The notes beneath the pieces are model-generated. The model was not told the DNA's origin and did not search any database. It saw only the letters and a list, made by a program, of their open reading frames with translations. Source: Sphagnum compactum (lineage: Eukaryota > Bryophyta > Sphagnopsida > Sphagnales). From it: 64,000 bases of DNA. The DNA lies in NCBI GenBank assembly GCA_965153455.1, contig OZ234500.1, forward strand, positions 13,534,557 to 13,598,556. The letters are read 5' to 3'. Both the position numbers and the translations under genes were made by a program. This document shows positions 1 to 13,060 of the stretch, in pieces (within the stretch, counting starts at the first letter, position 1; every line of letters begins with the position of its first letter).

Positions 1-1600
1 TTTTTAAAAAAAAATTCCATTCATTCCATAAAGGGTATTGAACAAGTGGAGTCTTCTGGAATTTTACTATCACATGGATGGAGGTATGCACCATTATAAG
101 AACATTGAATGGTGGTACACATCATTTAAGGTGTTTATTCATTTCACTAAATTTTATGTTAATCTATTTTAAATCATGTTTTGAGTTTCATATGTTCATG
201 TTGCAATGCCAATTAGACAATTCATTCATCTTTCTACACTTGCCATTGTGCCATATAAATACATATATTTACAAATATACCTTGCCTTTTTTTAAATAGG
301 ATATGTACACGTTGGAGTATTTTGAAAGTCTATGTAGCATTATTGGGCAGATGGTTGCTTGCCTTGGTGTTCCCCAAGATGTCCCAAGGGTATCCAAGGC
401 CATAATAAGCTTGCATGGGCTCAAAAGGTTTAGGCGACTTTTTGATGAAGGCAAATGATGAGAGATGACAAGGAGCAACGAGATGATAATGATGGGGGAT
501 GAGGAGGGGTGCGCCTGACTGTGAGAAGAGCAATGGCGAGGGTGTTGGGGGGTGACAATATTTTATTTTATTTTATTTTTTATTTTGTTTGGGCAACAAA
601 TGAGCAATAAGGATTTCAAGGGCAACTTGGGGGGGTAATGGGAGCCATGGTGTGACAGAATTTTTTAATTAAAAAAATCAAGTGACAAACGAGCAAGAGG
701 GACGATGGGAAGCAAAAGGATCATTAAGGGATGACAAAGGGTGACAGGAGTAATGGCTTGGGAGTCAAGGTGTGAGAAAAAATATTTTATGTCATTTTCT
801 TTATTTATTATTTCCCTTTTTCCAAGCAATATATGAACATCAAGGGCTGAAAGGGGGAGGGAGGCCAATGGGGCGCAATAGAGTTTTTTATGAAAACATT
901 TGGGCAACAAATGGATGGGGGTGTGATGAAAATGTTTTTTAAAATGAAAAGTGAGTGATGGGTGGGTGGGGGGGAGGGGGTAAGATCATCAAGGTGCAAT
1001 TGAAATTTTTTTTAGGAAATGAGGATTGTTCTAAAGGACAATAGGAATTGACAGACAATCATATTTACCCTTTCCCAACCTCTTTGAAAAAAAATTTAAG
1101 GTCTTTGTGTAGTAGGGCGGGCCTCCTATTGTATGCACTTGCCATCAAAACCCAACGATCATTTTATGCTTGCGTCAAGCCAAACCTTGGTGAAGACATT
1201 AGGAAGGGGTGGGTGCATTCACAAAATAAGGAGCCGAGGGTGCACCTTTAGTAAGGAATTTGGTGACTACTTATTTTGAAAGATTCTTAATATATATTAA
1301 AAATAATCCATTTGTAAGTTGCAAAAAATCACAAGAAAGTCCTTTTGAATCAAAAATATATTATATTATTCTCTTATGTGAATATGTGTTTTAAGACTCT
1401 CTCCAAAATTATGTCATTTTCAAATCCTTTAAGAATCATTTATGAGATTTTCAAGTAATAAAAACATTATAAAACACTAGTTTCAATGCTTTTGAGAATT
1501 TAAACTTCATTAAATTCATTTCAAATTATCACAGTCAACCAAAGTTAATAATAATTTCATCAAAACAAAAATACAATTGTCCCTCACATTCGTTAGCACT
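1..1600. other. Degenerate repetitive DNA upstream of hAT relic
   Basis: No gene is recognisable here. From about 450 to 1000 the + strand is G-rich, and loosely related blocks recur, each built from runs such as GGGCAACAAATG, GGTGTGA and AATGGGAGCC separated by T-rich stretches. Short open frames in this stretch do not resemble known proteins. The placement next to a hAT transposase relic suggests subterminal element sequence, which is inference. From 1260 to 1600 the DNA is plain AT-rich. Confidence 0.4.
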
Positions 1601-1610
1601 AAGGAGAGAT

Positions 1611-2770
1611 ATGTTTTGCATTCATTTGCTTCTTACGTTACATGCACAACATCTTTCGATCTTTTGGATGTCTTGTGGTGGACATGACACCTTTACTATG
1701 ATTGTTAATTTTATTAACAATTTATGGGAGCCCACACATGTCACAATGGGAATTTTTGAGGTGCATAACACAACAGGTGCACCATGGCAAACCAAGTAAA
1801 GGTCTTACTAGATTCTTTTGGTTTACTTGACAAAGTCATTGTTTATGTCAAGGACGAAGGGCCAAATTTAAGTACCTTGACTTCAACATTGACAAGTGTT
1901 GTTACTTGTTCTCCTCTTCAATTAACTAGTTCATTTGTGGGATCATGTTTTAGCCATGCCATGTCAAAGGCATGTCAATATGCTTTTGATGATTCCAAGG
2001 TATGTGATGGATTTTTAAAAATTAGTTTGAAAAATGCTCAAACATCATTGCAAAAGACTATAACTTTGATTAAAAAAATTGGGAAGGGAAAACAAAAATG
2101 GAAGGATTCTTGTATTATTGCAGGGTTGCCAGCAAGGATGTTGAAAACTCCTATGAAAACACAATTTGCATCACAAATAATTTTATTCCAAAAGACATTG
2201 GAGTATCGAAATGTAATCTCCATTTGCTATGGGCAGCAATAGTCTTTGGTTTTGTCATCATGAATCCCAATGTGCCAAACTTGGGCTATTACAAATACCT
2301 CATTGCTAGTGGTCAAACAATGTGTATTGAATCAATCTTAGGTATTTTGGTTGTTATCAGATGCACTTTCATTTGCTTTCACTTATGCATTTCAATGAAA
2401 TTTACAGTGGCCAGAATTCAAGGTTTGAATCAACCTTTGATTTGAAGCGACTTTGATTTATAATTGTTGGAGTTCAAATTGAAGATGAACTTACAAATGA
2501 TCAATGTATTAACACCATTTTTGGCATTCTCCAACTCCTACATTAATGCCAAGGCGCATAATATGTTAGTCCTAATGTTGGACCCGCATTTTAAAAACAT
2601 GAAGGTGATATGGGATTATGTGGGCAATATGGTTGTTGTTAATGTTGTTTCAGAAGATGATTCTAAAGTTGTGTACCCGTTGTTGGTGCAAGTTTACTTA
2701 CATTTGAATCCTATGAAGGCAACAACAAACCCAACAACATTGGAAGAAGATGATTGTTTCTTTAAGTAGA
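1611..2770 (+). pseudogene. hAT-superfamily transposase relic
   Basis: Three adjoining open segments (about 1611-1799, 1784-2242 and 2464-2769) read as one broken protein. The first holds a segment like the hAT RNase-H core (WMSCGGHDT, then NFINNLWEP and TMGIFEVHNTTG). The second continues with LLDKVIVYVKDEGPNL, CSPLQLTSS, SHAMSKACQYA and QTSLQKTITLIKK, which is the layout of plant hAT/DUF659-type transposases. The third (FLAFSNSYINAKAHNM, MLDPHFKNMK) resembles the region before the C-terminal hAT dimerisation domain. A frameshift near 1790 joins the first two, and stop codons between about 2242 and 2464 separate the third. It cannot produce a complete transposase. Terminal inverted repeats and the 8-bp target duplication were not found. 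Family assignment rests on pattern memory of hAT proteins. Confidence 0.6.
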
Positions 2771-5700
2771 TTATTTTTGTTGATGATGCCATCATGTTAA
2801 CATTGAAGAATGAATTATAGATCTTTTGACGGTTATGTGTACGACTAATAGAAATTAAGAATCCCTTGGTGGGGGGGTAGCACATGCAATGCAGTTCCCA
2901 CATTTGTCAATTCTAGTTCACCAAGTACCTAGCATAGTAAGCTCATAGATTGAAACTAAAAGGATTTTAGTATTGTTGGTGTCATCAAGAATCTTCAATG
3001 ATTTCAGCTTAGAATTGATAATTTGGATTGCCTCATCCTTGTTGTTAAAAACTAACATAATGAAATTCGTCTTGGGTGTCCAAGAGCTAAGGAAAAGACA
3101 TTGTTTAGCATTTTCTGACATCTAAAGACACATTGATTCAGGAGCACAAGAAGCTTATAGAAAAACAAGGTTTTTTTAAAGAAGACTTAAACTTTGATTG
3201 AAAGAACATGTAGTAGCTCAAATTCATTTGAACTTGTTTATGATTTGTAATATTTGCAAATCAGAAGTTGTTCATTTTGATGTAGTGCCTAAAATGTTGT
3301 TTTGAAAACAAAATCTTAAAATATTTAGAATAAATATCATGCATGGTTTCAAAAGCTTTGAACATTGTGAGTTTTTCAAATGTTTGATGTTGAAACAAAT
3401 TATGATAGATTCAAATGCAATTTTTCTTGCTATATATATGATAATATCATCTGCTTATTTAATGTTTCCCTTTATTAGAAATGATTTTTTTTTTTCGCCA
3501 TGTGATAATATTGAAATACCCCCCCCCCCCTGCGCCGAAAACCTTTTCATATTTGTTATTAATACAAATGATTATCGTTATTATTTTTGTCACATTGACA
3601 TTTTCCAAACCATAATGGCCCTTGTTATAAACTTGGTATCATTAGAAAGCCCTTAATAAGCAGGGGTGCATTATTTAAGTTATTTTGTAATGTTTAGACA
3701 TATGGTGTGAAAGTTATTGAATATTGAATAATTTTGTCATTGAATGTTCAATAAAATCAAAACTAAAAAAGGAAGAAATTGAGGCACATTCAATTGTGGT
3801 CACAATCCAAATGAGCCAAAAAGAGTGTGAAACCACAAAAAAAAACAATCGAAATTAGATAAATATTTATGTTTTATCATTTAAAACCATGGAAATCATG
3901 ATAAGTTGTGATTTTTCATTCATATGAATGTTAGGGAATTCAAACCAAAAATCGATTTGAAAGATTTTAAGTTTAAGTTTTGATTTAAGACTTTTGAAAA
4001 TGAACACCTATTGCATCAGAAGGAGTCATTTCTGCAAAGGATTATTAAAAATACTCTTATAATAAAAAAATTTTGATGGGAAAAAAATTAAAAAGATAAA
4101 AGCCTATTAGCCATAATGAAAAAACATTCATACTTTAAAATATGTGGAATTCTAAAACTTTAAAAATTCAAAGAACTTTTCAAAGTTGATCCAGAATGTT
4201 AGAACTTTGAAATTCATTTACCACATATAAATGAAGTATAATTTACATGATGTGTTAAAAAAAGTTGTAACCTATTATAAAAAAAACATAAGAAATATAA
4301 AAAATGAAATTTTGGTTATGATTTGAAATTATTATCATTTTTGTAAATTAAACATTGAATTTACAAGGAATCGTAACACTTTCAAAAATTCTTATTTATT
4401 CAAAAATGATAAACAAAAAAAATGTCATGTATTGGGACAACTATAAGCATTTATTATGAAAAATTATCTCAAAATTCATTCATATGAAAAAGTTTTTTTG
4501 GGACAAAAAGTCATGCAATCCTTTTTTTAAAGTAATCATGTTGGCTCCTTATATCTTGTTTGCACCCATTCTTGATATTTTAAAAACAATGAGGGCTAAG
4601 ATTTCATGAGAATAAATTTGTAACTTTTGAACCTAGGGTGTGGGGTATATTGAATTTTGAGTAATATTTATCATTGCAAATTCAACAAAAACTCAAAACC
4701 TAAATGAAACCTAGATTTTAGATTTAGGTATCACCATACTTATGGTTAAATGATAAAATAATATAATACGCAAGGGCCTTGCCATGCCTCACCATGCCTT
4801 GATATTTGAATTATTCAAATCAAACTATTTATTATATTTGGAACAACATATACCATAGTATGATGGTGGCTTTAGCAAATGTTTGTCAAATAAGTAATTA
4901 AATTTGAATATTTCAATTTTCAAAATATAATAATCTCAAATATTCCCAAAGACTTTTCAATTTCTTTCACAAATGTTTTTTAAAAGAGAAATATGATTTT
5001 TAAAACTTTAACATTTCTAAAAAATATATAATATGTGTCAAAGCTGCCAAGGTATTACAATATTACTTAACAAAACATTAAAATTGCACCTAAACCAAAA
5101 GTTGCACAAAAAAGATATAAAATCAGATATTTAACAAAGTCAAGTTCATACTCCTTGTCTAAAGGCATGGTCAAACAAATAAACCTAAAAAATAATGCTT
5201 AACCCGTTCTTTTTTTTAAAAAATTAATTTAATTTTTTAAATTTATAGTTGTAGGCCAAATTTCTCAATTAGGTGCACTGGCCAGGATCCTTAGTATTAA
5301 TTAGCATTAAATGGCAACTACCCTATTGGGATGAATCATATTTACAAAGTGCTGCTATGAGTGGCAACCTAAGAAATGCCTAGGTCTAGATATGGGTAAT
5401 TTAATTATTTTCATTTCGAAAATGGCAAATAAATCCAAAAAATCACAAAATTTTCATGTATTTTTTCATTTTTTGAGAAAAATGAACAAGTTGTGAAATT
5501 TCGCCCCCAAGAAAAATACACTTTTCGCCCACAACCATTCATTCCATAACCATTATTTGTTCAATAATCCCTATTTTAGTAATTTTTTTAAAATATTGAT
5601 TTTCTGAATTTTTAATGTGTAGAAAATAGGAATCAAGACTAGTGATATTTTTTTCAATTTTCTGATGTTGTGTCATTGCTAGCATCCCTTGAGAGATTTA

Positions 5701-6200
5701 GCATTAAATGGCAAAAGGTTTTTATAACCTATCTAAATATTTGTTAAAAATAGTTCTAAAAATGCTACCAAACTAAAATTAGATCCAATTGTGACAAAAA
5801 AAATCAAATTGAAATATGGTGGATTTTTCAGAAAAATGAGAACATTGTGATGGAATATTCCCTTTTATATTTGTTTTTCGCATTTTGGCAAAAGTTCACA
5901 AAAAGAAAAAGCTAATCACTCCAGGTGTGTTTTTTTTTCCTATTTTGTGAGGCAGGCGGTCTAGCAATCATCCACAAAAGGATTTAGCCAAATTTGGCTA
6001 CAAGTTAGAGAGGAAAGTAGAAAAGTTTAGGAAGTTTTGCTATATTTTGGCCAATACATATTTATATTCTAAATCTGAAATTGATTTACCTTTTAATGTT
6101 AAAATTACCATAATTTATCTTATAATTTCATTTTGTCTAAATCTGGCAATTTCAAATTTCATTTTCTCTGGTAATGTGATTACTTTGGCCCAGTTTTGGC
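2771..6200. other. AT-rich non-coding DNA
   Basis: No gene is supported. Open frames are short and lack recognisable motifs. A C10 run lies near 3521-3530. Between 5200 and 6000 there are loose direct repeats (two occurrences of AGCATTAAATGGCAA and two segments with GAAAAATGA followed by TTCGC). The phrase TTTAGCCAAATTTGGCTA at about 5984 recurs near 56325, which marks a dispersed repeat. Confidence 0.45.
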
Positions 6201-6222
6201 ATTCTTGCAGGCTGCTCCAGAA

Positions 6223-6245
6223 TTTAGGGTTTAGGGTTTAGGGTT
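6223..6245 (+). repeat. Short interstitial telomere-type repeat / telobox
   Basis: Three consecutive TTTAGGG units plus two extra T. This is the Arabidopsis-type plant telomere unit, and single or double copies (telobox, AAACCCTAA on the other strand) are common in promoters and leaders of plant translation genes. No coding exon could be recognised downstream, so whether it marks a promoter or a healed break is open. Confidence 0.75.
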
Positions 6246-8960
6246 ATAATAAGCAGGCCTTCACCCAGTGCTCTCTGCTTGCAATTTACCAGATAACTAA
6301 AAGTCTTAGGAAGCACATTCTTGAATCTTGCAAATTATCTTTAAGCAGCCTGAAGTGGAATCCAGTGTATGTCTTTCATTCTGGCCAGTAGTTCTCATAC
6401 CCATCAAATCTGATGTCATGTTCATTTCCTTAAGACTTCTTGCACTGGTTGTGCAGGACTCCGGAGTCAGTATTGCAACGTGGGCAATTTGTGTAGGACT
6501 TTCCTGCAGCTGTTTCTTTCCAAAATTGAATCACCCAAATGCTGAAGTATTCCAAGAAAACTGCAACATTGTTCTCATGAGGCAGGTCTGCAATTCCAAA
6601 GTTCAAGAATATCCATGTGAACTCCTCTGCGGTGTAATCTCTTTGCCCTTGCATTGACAAGTCTAGCCACTGCCAATGCAGTCTGTCAAGGATTATTTAA
6701 CACCTTCAGAAAATGTTCTAGCTGCAGCACATTCTAGGGATTGGATTGCAAACCCTTGATGGAAGAGGCAATTGTCGGTTTTCCTGATGCTTGCAGATTC
6801 ACAAGATAGGATTGCTTGGAGGTCTGTCATATGCTGTACCAGATTCTTAGCAGTGCATGCCTCTTCAAGCCATTATTGTGAATACAATATTTGACCTCCC
6901 TGTTGTTGAAAATGGTGCTTCAACAGAAGAGATCAAGGTTAATTTCAGAACTGTAAATTCCTGGGAAAGTTGGGGCAACCCACATCATGGTTTTCATAGG
7001 GAAACAGATACCACATCTTAGGAATTTTTCTTTGTTGTTAAGCTAAGCAGAACATGACTGGTTGGGGTAATTGCAGTATGGTGATCCTCCAGTATCACGG
7101 TTCCAGACACAAATTCATGGCCAAGAAATGATATTGAGAGATTATAATATCTCAGAAGAGATGGATGAGCTCAATCAATCTTGAGCGATCTAAGCACATC
7201 CAAAAATTTCCTGGCACTGATTGGCACGGTCTTCCTGACGAAAAGGAATTGTGAGCTTCTCATAACTATCTGGATGATCTGAAGAACAAATAGCATAGAA
7301 CAAATATTCACAGATTTACTTAACAGAATGATAATCAAAAGTTTTTGGAAACATTTTGCTATAGGCAGGAAAACCTAACATCTTGTGTCTCACATTTTGT
7401 GTATAGATGTGGATGTATCTATATTCCAGCTGAGAACATTGATGCCAGTTTCTTTGTCTTTTGCATGTGTTTTGTTTCTCATTCAGAGAAGTGTTTGTGA
7501 CTTCTATGGATGACAGGTGAAGCTAGATCATCAGGCCAGCTCGTTGACTTGATACGTTTGTGTTTACCAAAGTTCACTGCAGATTGCCACAACAAATGGG
7601 TGGTTTGGTTTGGAAGCTAACTTCCCAACTTCAGTGACTGACCCACACAGCCCATGGGGAAAGTGGGGATGTGTTTCCACCCTGAGCAGGGTTGCAATGT
7701 AACAGTTTGAGAGTGCACCTGCTCTCAGGTAGGATGCAGCTGCCTCTTTCTTTTTACTCCACAAAAGTTACGCTAGAATTTTCAATTCATTGGCAGTTGT
7801 GGATTAAGTGCAGTGGTTCCAATCTGCAGATTGGGAAATGATGAATTTTTTTCTGTACAATTGTTGTGTGTTTCTATGTTTTTGTCATTGTAATGCTGCA
7901 TTCTCTACTTTGATGCTTTCATCTACTTGATATTGAAGCATTTTGCATGCTTTATTAGTTAGTTGCTGACAACTCTGGACTCTGCCATGCAGGGATTTCT
8001 TGATATCTTCAAGTTTTCTGGAAACATCTGGTCCAGACATCATCGTCACATTGCCAATATTGTGCCCATTGCCTCCTCTGTTGCCTCAGGCTCTAGGTCA
8101 AAAGTTCAAGGAAACCATGGTACATCTTCTTTACATTAAGACCTTTTAATTGATGCTCATGCAATTGCTATGCTTCATAATGCACTAATCTCTGACTTCA
8201 ACATCTATTGCACCCAGGACTGGAACCCTTCCACTCCATTTCATGATGAGTTCAGGTTTCAACCTTCAAAGATGAATGCCAGTTTAACCCCTCAGGGCCT
8301 AAGTCCATTCTATACTCGGAATAACCTGTGCGGTTCATTGTAGTGTTGTTGCAGGTAGCCTTACAGAGGTACACTGGCAGGTGTTTTGAAAAAAGTAATA
8401 CCCACAGAGGTGAACTGACCAAGAATTCGAACCCTTTCAAGATGATTTTGTGAAGTTGTGCCCCCTACCCACATATGATCCTCACCACCATCATTGGTGC
8501 ACTCCCAAGGGAGGTATTTAGGTTCACCAATTTGAAAAACTCTGAAAACCCGGTGCAACCAAAAGAAATAGATTAAAAAACATTAAAATTTTGTAACTGG
8601 CCACACCCATTTGAAATTCCAAAAGAGTTTAAGACGGCTTATGAAAGCACTAGTTGGAAAAGAAGACTCTAATCTAGCCTCTGGTTGAATTTGTTTCTCT
8701 GGCTGTTGGCCAAAGAATGTTGTGTTGCATATCACTAATCACATGTTGAGTATAAATAATTCAATATCTTTTTTCGTTTACACTGGCGAGTCCCAAAGGC
8801 AAACTGAATCCATCTCTTTTAAAGGCTTCACATCATCATAATGCACTGTCTGTACACACTATGGATTGTATAAGCTTAGTACATGGGGGAGACCACTGTG
8901 ACACTCTTTGTATATTTTCTGAAGCACTTGAGATAAAGGAGTATTTTTTTCGTATGTTAT
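6246..8960. other. Gene-like composition, no recognisable gene
   Basis: This stretch has a more balanced base composition than the AT-rich DNA on both sides, like the flanks of the L24 and PLATZ genes, but no exon chain with a recognisable product was found on either strand. The longest open frames (6328-6657 + and 6430-6660 -) overlap antisense and match nothing known to me. It may be introns, UTR or promoter of an unrecognised gene, or a decayed gene. On the minus strand near 8430 GGTTCGAATTC fits a pol III B box, so a SINE relic is possible but no convincing A box was found. Confidence 0.35.
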
Positions 8961-9780
8961 GAAATAATAAAATATTAATAAAATATTTCATTATAACAAA
9001 ATTCTAAAAACCATTTGAAGTATATATTTCCATATAATGAATTCTTAAGCATCTTTTTAATATTTCTAGTAAATATTAACTTTGATTTCGTAGTGAATTA
9101 GTTGCAACCTACATTTTTTCCATGTGGTTTGAAAACAAATATATAGGAGTGACTTCACAGGGTTTGGGTGGAGTCTTAATTAGAAGTCCTTTATTTACTT
9201 GGAGAAAAATGGATAAGTGGTGGATAATACTCAGGGGTGGCCACTCTGTGTATATTTTCTAATTTTCGCTCCTCGTTGCTGCACATTATGAGTGATATGA
9301 TCAACTATTTTTTTAATTTATGATTTTCAATAATTCATCATTATTTATGTCAATGTCAGATTTAATTTAAATTAATATACATTTCATGGACATGAAAGGA
9401 TGCACATTAATTTGTTTTTTCATATCCATGTTGGTGGATAGGAAAAAATTAGTGAGGTAGTTATAATTTATAAAATGGAGATAATTATTAGGAAAGGTGA
9501 GAGATAGTTATTAAGAAAGTTAATAGGAAAAGGAAGCAGTTATTAAGAAAGAAATGAAAGAGTTAAGTTTGAAAATGAAATAGTTATTTCTGAAATTGTC
9601 TATGGAGTGGTCCATGAATGACCAGACCAAGAATTCCAAAAAAAATCCCCCTATACCAGTTCCAATTACTCGTCTTTAGAATTATTTTGTAGGCATGCAA
9701 TTAAAATGTCTAGAAAATACACATTCTAGACAAATATTCTTTATACAATTTTTTGGACCAGTTGGAAAATATTTTTAAAA
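8961..9780. other. AT-rich intergenic DNA
   Basis: No gene or structured repeat seen. The stretch is A/T-rich, with the purine-rich phrase GTTATTAAGAAAG recurring around 9500-9550. Confidence 0.4.
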
Positions 9781-11820
9781 TTCCACGCTCTCACTGTTCT
9801 ACTTGTAGCTTGGTGTGGCCTGCATGGGCTGCCCCTTCAAAAAAATACCGAACTTCTCTTGCTTGAAACGCATGCATGTCATGGGACCTGTTTTGCATGA
9901 CATACAAAACCACGTCCACCACGGACGTTTCTAAGGAAGCAATGCTCCAGCTGCAGTTGCGAGGAGGGTACATGATTGATTGAAAGAAGCAGCAACATTT
10001 GAATTTGAAATTCATGATGTACTATCACCCATGAAATAATTAACTGTAGCTTTGCATGAACACACAAAAAAGATACGAAATCCAGAAGAAAACAAGCTGA
10101 TCATGAGTACCTTGAAGAAGGAAACCCGAAATGATGATTCATTCATTCCATGCAGCAAAAAAAATGGGATTCCTGGTGTTATAGTTGCATCTTTGAAGCA
10201 TAAAGCAATCTAAGCTTGCAAAAGAGATTCATGATAGTAGTTACATACATGGAAGGAAAACTCTAACCACAACCCAACATATGTAATTAGATATACAGCT
10301 CTGCAACTCTTGTATAATTTACTAGGAAACGAGAAGTCTTGTGTTTGGTTATATTGATATATCTGTAGAGATTATGTTAAATCGTTACTAAGTTCAAGGA
10401 TGGGTGCTTGGAGAAGTGATTAATATGCAGGAGATCTGCAAGGCCATGTGCTTATTACTTTTTGCCGACCATATTCTTTCCAGTCTTTTCACAGGAATTG
10501 ACGGGGAATCGATGGGATGTTGCATCCATCAGTTGCATAACTACCAGCTGAATCAATCCTGTATAGCTCCAGCTGTTGAACTGATCATGAATCCAATCTG
10601 CCATATATCTTTTGTTAAGGACTAACCTGTAGTTGATCAATTGAATGAGATTTCATCAGTTCTAGTTTTTGTCCAACCGGCTGCAACACCTAAATGGCAG
10701 ATCTCACAATTGGAAATTTTGTGTTACTTTGAATGCACAGATGTTCAATTCATTTGGAGGATGTAAGTAGTCCCTTTCTTATTTGTATGGATCTGCTTGA
10801 TCAAGCTCATCTTCATGCGCAGGTTCAACAGTAAAGACAGAAATGTTGATGAATACGGTACTCCAGCAAATGATAGAGGTCTTGAGGTAAATCAGGCAGT
10901 CAATTGTTGTTCGAGGTAGATAGAACTTTGTATGGTCACTTGAGTCAAGTTGTTCTGATCAGATAATTGCAATCACAAGAATTAAAATGGATGCTCTAAA
11001 GATAGTTCTGATATCAGATTTTCAAGATGCTCATCATGTGGCAAATACTGGTACAAGAATGTGTTTGCATATATGGTACGTGCAAGGTTTGTTCTTGTGA
11101 GCAACTTTAGGCATCCTTGAAAAAGTTGGATGAGGCCCTAATCTGCATGTACCATGTAAGATGCAAGCACATATACTCATTTAAGAGGAAGGATCAAAGT
11201 GTGTGAATTTTTGGTGAACAGTTTCATGGCAGATCACTAAGAAATATAACTTCCTCTTGAAGCCAATGATAGCTTAAACATGCCTGGGGACATATGAATG
11301 CATGGTGGTTGCACCTCATTTGATCACATACAATGCAAAATTCTGCAAACAAAAACTAGAGGATGCGTACCACAGTAAAGTCTACAGTTCTCTCTGAACA
11401 AAAGGGATGATACTTGAACAGAACCCTAAGTACTCTGCAAGTCATCAAAACCAAGAAATCATGGGGAGCATAAACAGTGAACTTACACTCGGAAAATCAT
11501 CACATGCGCGTGGGTGGCTTTCATCTTCAAACCCATGTTCACAGAGAAATGTAGTTGCAATCCTGAACAACAGACAACAATCCTAGTAGTCACAAAAGAG
11601 GTCACAAAAGGTGCTGAAGTCCTGCACTGCTGGTCCTGCTGCATGAATCTGATCTCCCAGATCAGGTCTTGCACAAAATGATGGGAAACCAATGTCTTCC
11701 TGATGTCGATGGGCTGATCCTCATTCAGCCCATGACCTCCTGCCCTCTCCGGCATGGTAGGTTTGGTGGATGGATCCTTCAGTACGAAAGCCGCATGAAC
11801 TAGTGTTGCCGTTGATGCAG
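9781..11820. other. 3' flank of PLATZ gene, no recognised gene
   Basis: Composition is gene-like. Open frames at 9791-10015 (-), 10404-10625 (+) and 11483-11755 (-) are 70-90 codons and unrecognised. The 11483-11755 frame lies just downstream of the PLATZ stop on the same strand and could be 3' UTR or a separate small gene; nothing in it decides. Confidence 0.35.
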
Positions 11821-12492
11821 TTATAAATTAGGACCTGATTGACGTACTACAGGTCGTCCATTGCAGTCAGAATCTCCATTCGCACATTTGCAGCCTCTTT
11901 TCATGATAGCATTGAAACGATCCGATCGTTCTTGCGGAGTGAGACTTGCGGATACTCTCTCGTAGTCCTCGATTTCTTCCTCGTCCTCCTCTTCTTGTTG
12001 GATGAGAGCGCTGGGCTCTGCAAATTTGCACTGCAGACAACAGAACGAAAACTCTGGACTCCACAAGGCTCTTCCGCATCCAAGGCAGCAAGAGAGCATT
12101 TCCGCTATGCTCGAAGTCGACGCTGCTGGTGGTGTCAGGAACAAAATGGGCTGGTGTTTGTTCATCACGTACGTTTGAATGTGCTCCACTCCGGTGCCAA
12201 GAAATCTCGCCATCTCAGATACGCGTACTGACGGCTGCAGCTCCGCAGTGTGATGAAATATTTCCAACCTCGAATGACCTACGTGCATCGCCTTGCGTTG
12301 CGGTCGTTTATCGAAAGCAGAGATCGTCAATGGCCCGCACTTGCATGTCACGCAAAAGAAAACTTGCGCCCGCGTCCCACGCGATAAGAGGACTGGTGGA
12401 ACTGCAACAGGACACAGCTTGCCACAAGTCCCCCGGTTGCATTTAGGAACGAAGAAATCATTAAGGACTCGGTTCATGAGCCATGAAAACAT
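11821..12492 (-). CDS. PLATZ-domain zinc-binding protein
   Basis: The product is a 223-residue protein with the PLATZ (plant AT-rich sequence and zinc-binding) layout; such proteins bind A/T-rich DNA and act as transcriptional regulators in the nucleus. The N-terminus (SWLMNRVLNDFFVPKC, about residues 3-18) corresponds to the conserved WL..LL..DFFV.C start. It is followed by CVTC and HVGHSRLEI in place of the B-box-like zinc site, then VRVSEMARFL and IQTYVMNKHQPILFL. The hallmark second site C-x2-C-x11-C-x3-C is intact (CLGC at about 136-139 through LQC at about 154). The C-terminus is unusual: an acidic run (EEEDEEEIEDYE) and then a tail with several Cys, rather than the usual basic RRKGIPHRAP end. 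Angiosperm PLATZ genes normally have introns and this copy is one open frame, so a retrocopy or a lineage-specific form is possible. The ATG was chosen because it directly precedes the conserved N-terminal block. Confidence 0.75.
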   Translation of the reverse strand: MFSWLMNRVLNDFFVPKCNRGTCGKLCPVAVPPVLLSRGTRAQVFFCVTCKCGPLTISAFDKRPQRKAMHVGHSRLEIFHHTAELQPSVRVSEMARFLGTGVEHIQTYVMNKHQPILFLTPPAASTSSIAEMLSCCLGCGRALWSPEFSFCCLQCKFAEPSALIQQEEEDEEEIEDYERVSASLTPQERSDRFNAIMKRGCKCANGDSDCNGRPVVRQSGPNL

Positions 12493-12561
12493 TCATACAC
12501 CATGAACGAAGAAATCATAAATGACTAGGATCATGAGCCATGATAAACAGTCATACACCAT
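12448..12561. repeat. 57-bp tandem duplication at the PLATZ start
   Basis: Two imperfect copies, 12448-12504 and 12505-12561, each beginning AACGAAGAAATCAT and ending CATACACCAT. The left copy contains the PLATZ start codon and its first 15 codons. The right copy, upstream of the gene, encodes on the minus strand a similar peptide (SWLMILVIYDFFV), then a TGA just before the ATG of the gene. The 57-bp length keeps frame (19 codons). Confidence 0.85.
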
Positions 12562-13060
12562 CCACCAAAAACAAAGAAAACATAGTAAATTTACAACACT
12601 AACAACCAAAGAAAGAAAGCGTCTGAGCAGACTTGGCAAGCAGCGCTAGTAATAAGGGAACATCAAGCTTCAAACAAACCTGGGAAGTTTGTCCCTATCA
12701 AATCTCGCACCAAAGCTGCAACCTGGTGGCGATCAAACGACAATTCAGACGATGCGGCGGCCATCTCTGAGTCTCTCTCCGAGCAGCGACGATGTGGTTT
12801 CATACCGACGAACACCTCTACGAATTGGAATAAATAAGCTTCAGATCTTTCTTTCCCCCCGAGCCAGAGCCAAACCTAACTCAGATCGCAATGGCTCAGT
12901 CGCCGCCCCTAATGTTCGCTGGAGTGCCGTAGCCACAATGTTCGCTACCTCCACCAACGACGTGGTGGTGGTCTCGGTACGTGCGAAGCTCACTGCGCTG
13001 GTGGAGCTCCGCACTTGTGAGGGCGACCGCTGTCGCTCTCGCGCGCACAGAATTTCGAAG
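12562..13060. promoter_or_regulatory. GC-rich upstream segment of PLATZ gene
   Basis: From about 12690 to 13060 the DNA is markedly richer in G+C and CpG than its surroundings. It is open on both strands (12689-13090 + and 12841-13068 -), but neither translation is recognisable. Placement directly upstream of the PLATZ gene favours a promoter or non-coding first exon. A small unknown gene on the + strand cannot be excluded. Confidence 0.35.

Noticed and set aside
8375-8450. tRNA gene or SINE on the minus strand (GGTTCGAATTC)
   Set aside because: A B-box-like sequence is present, but no acceptor stem, anticodon arm or convincing A box could be paired with it.
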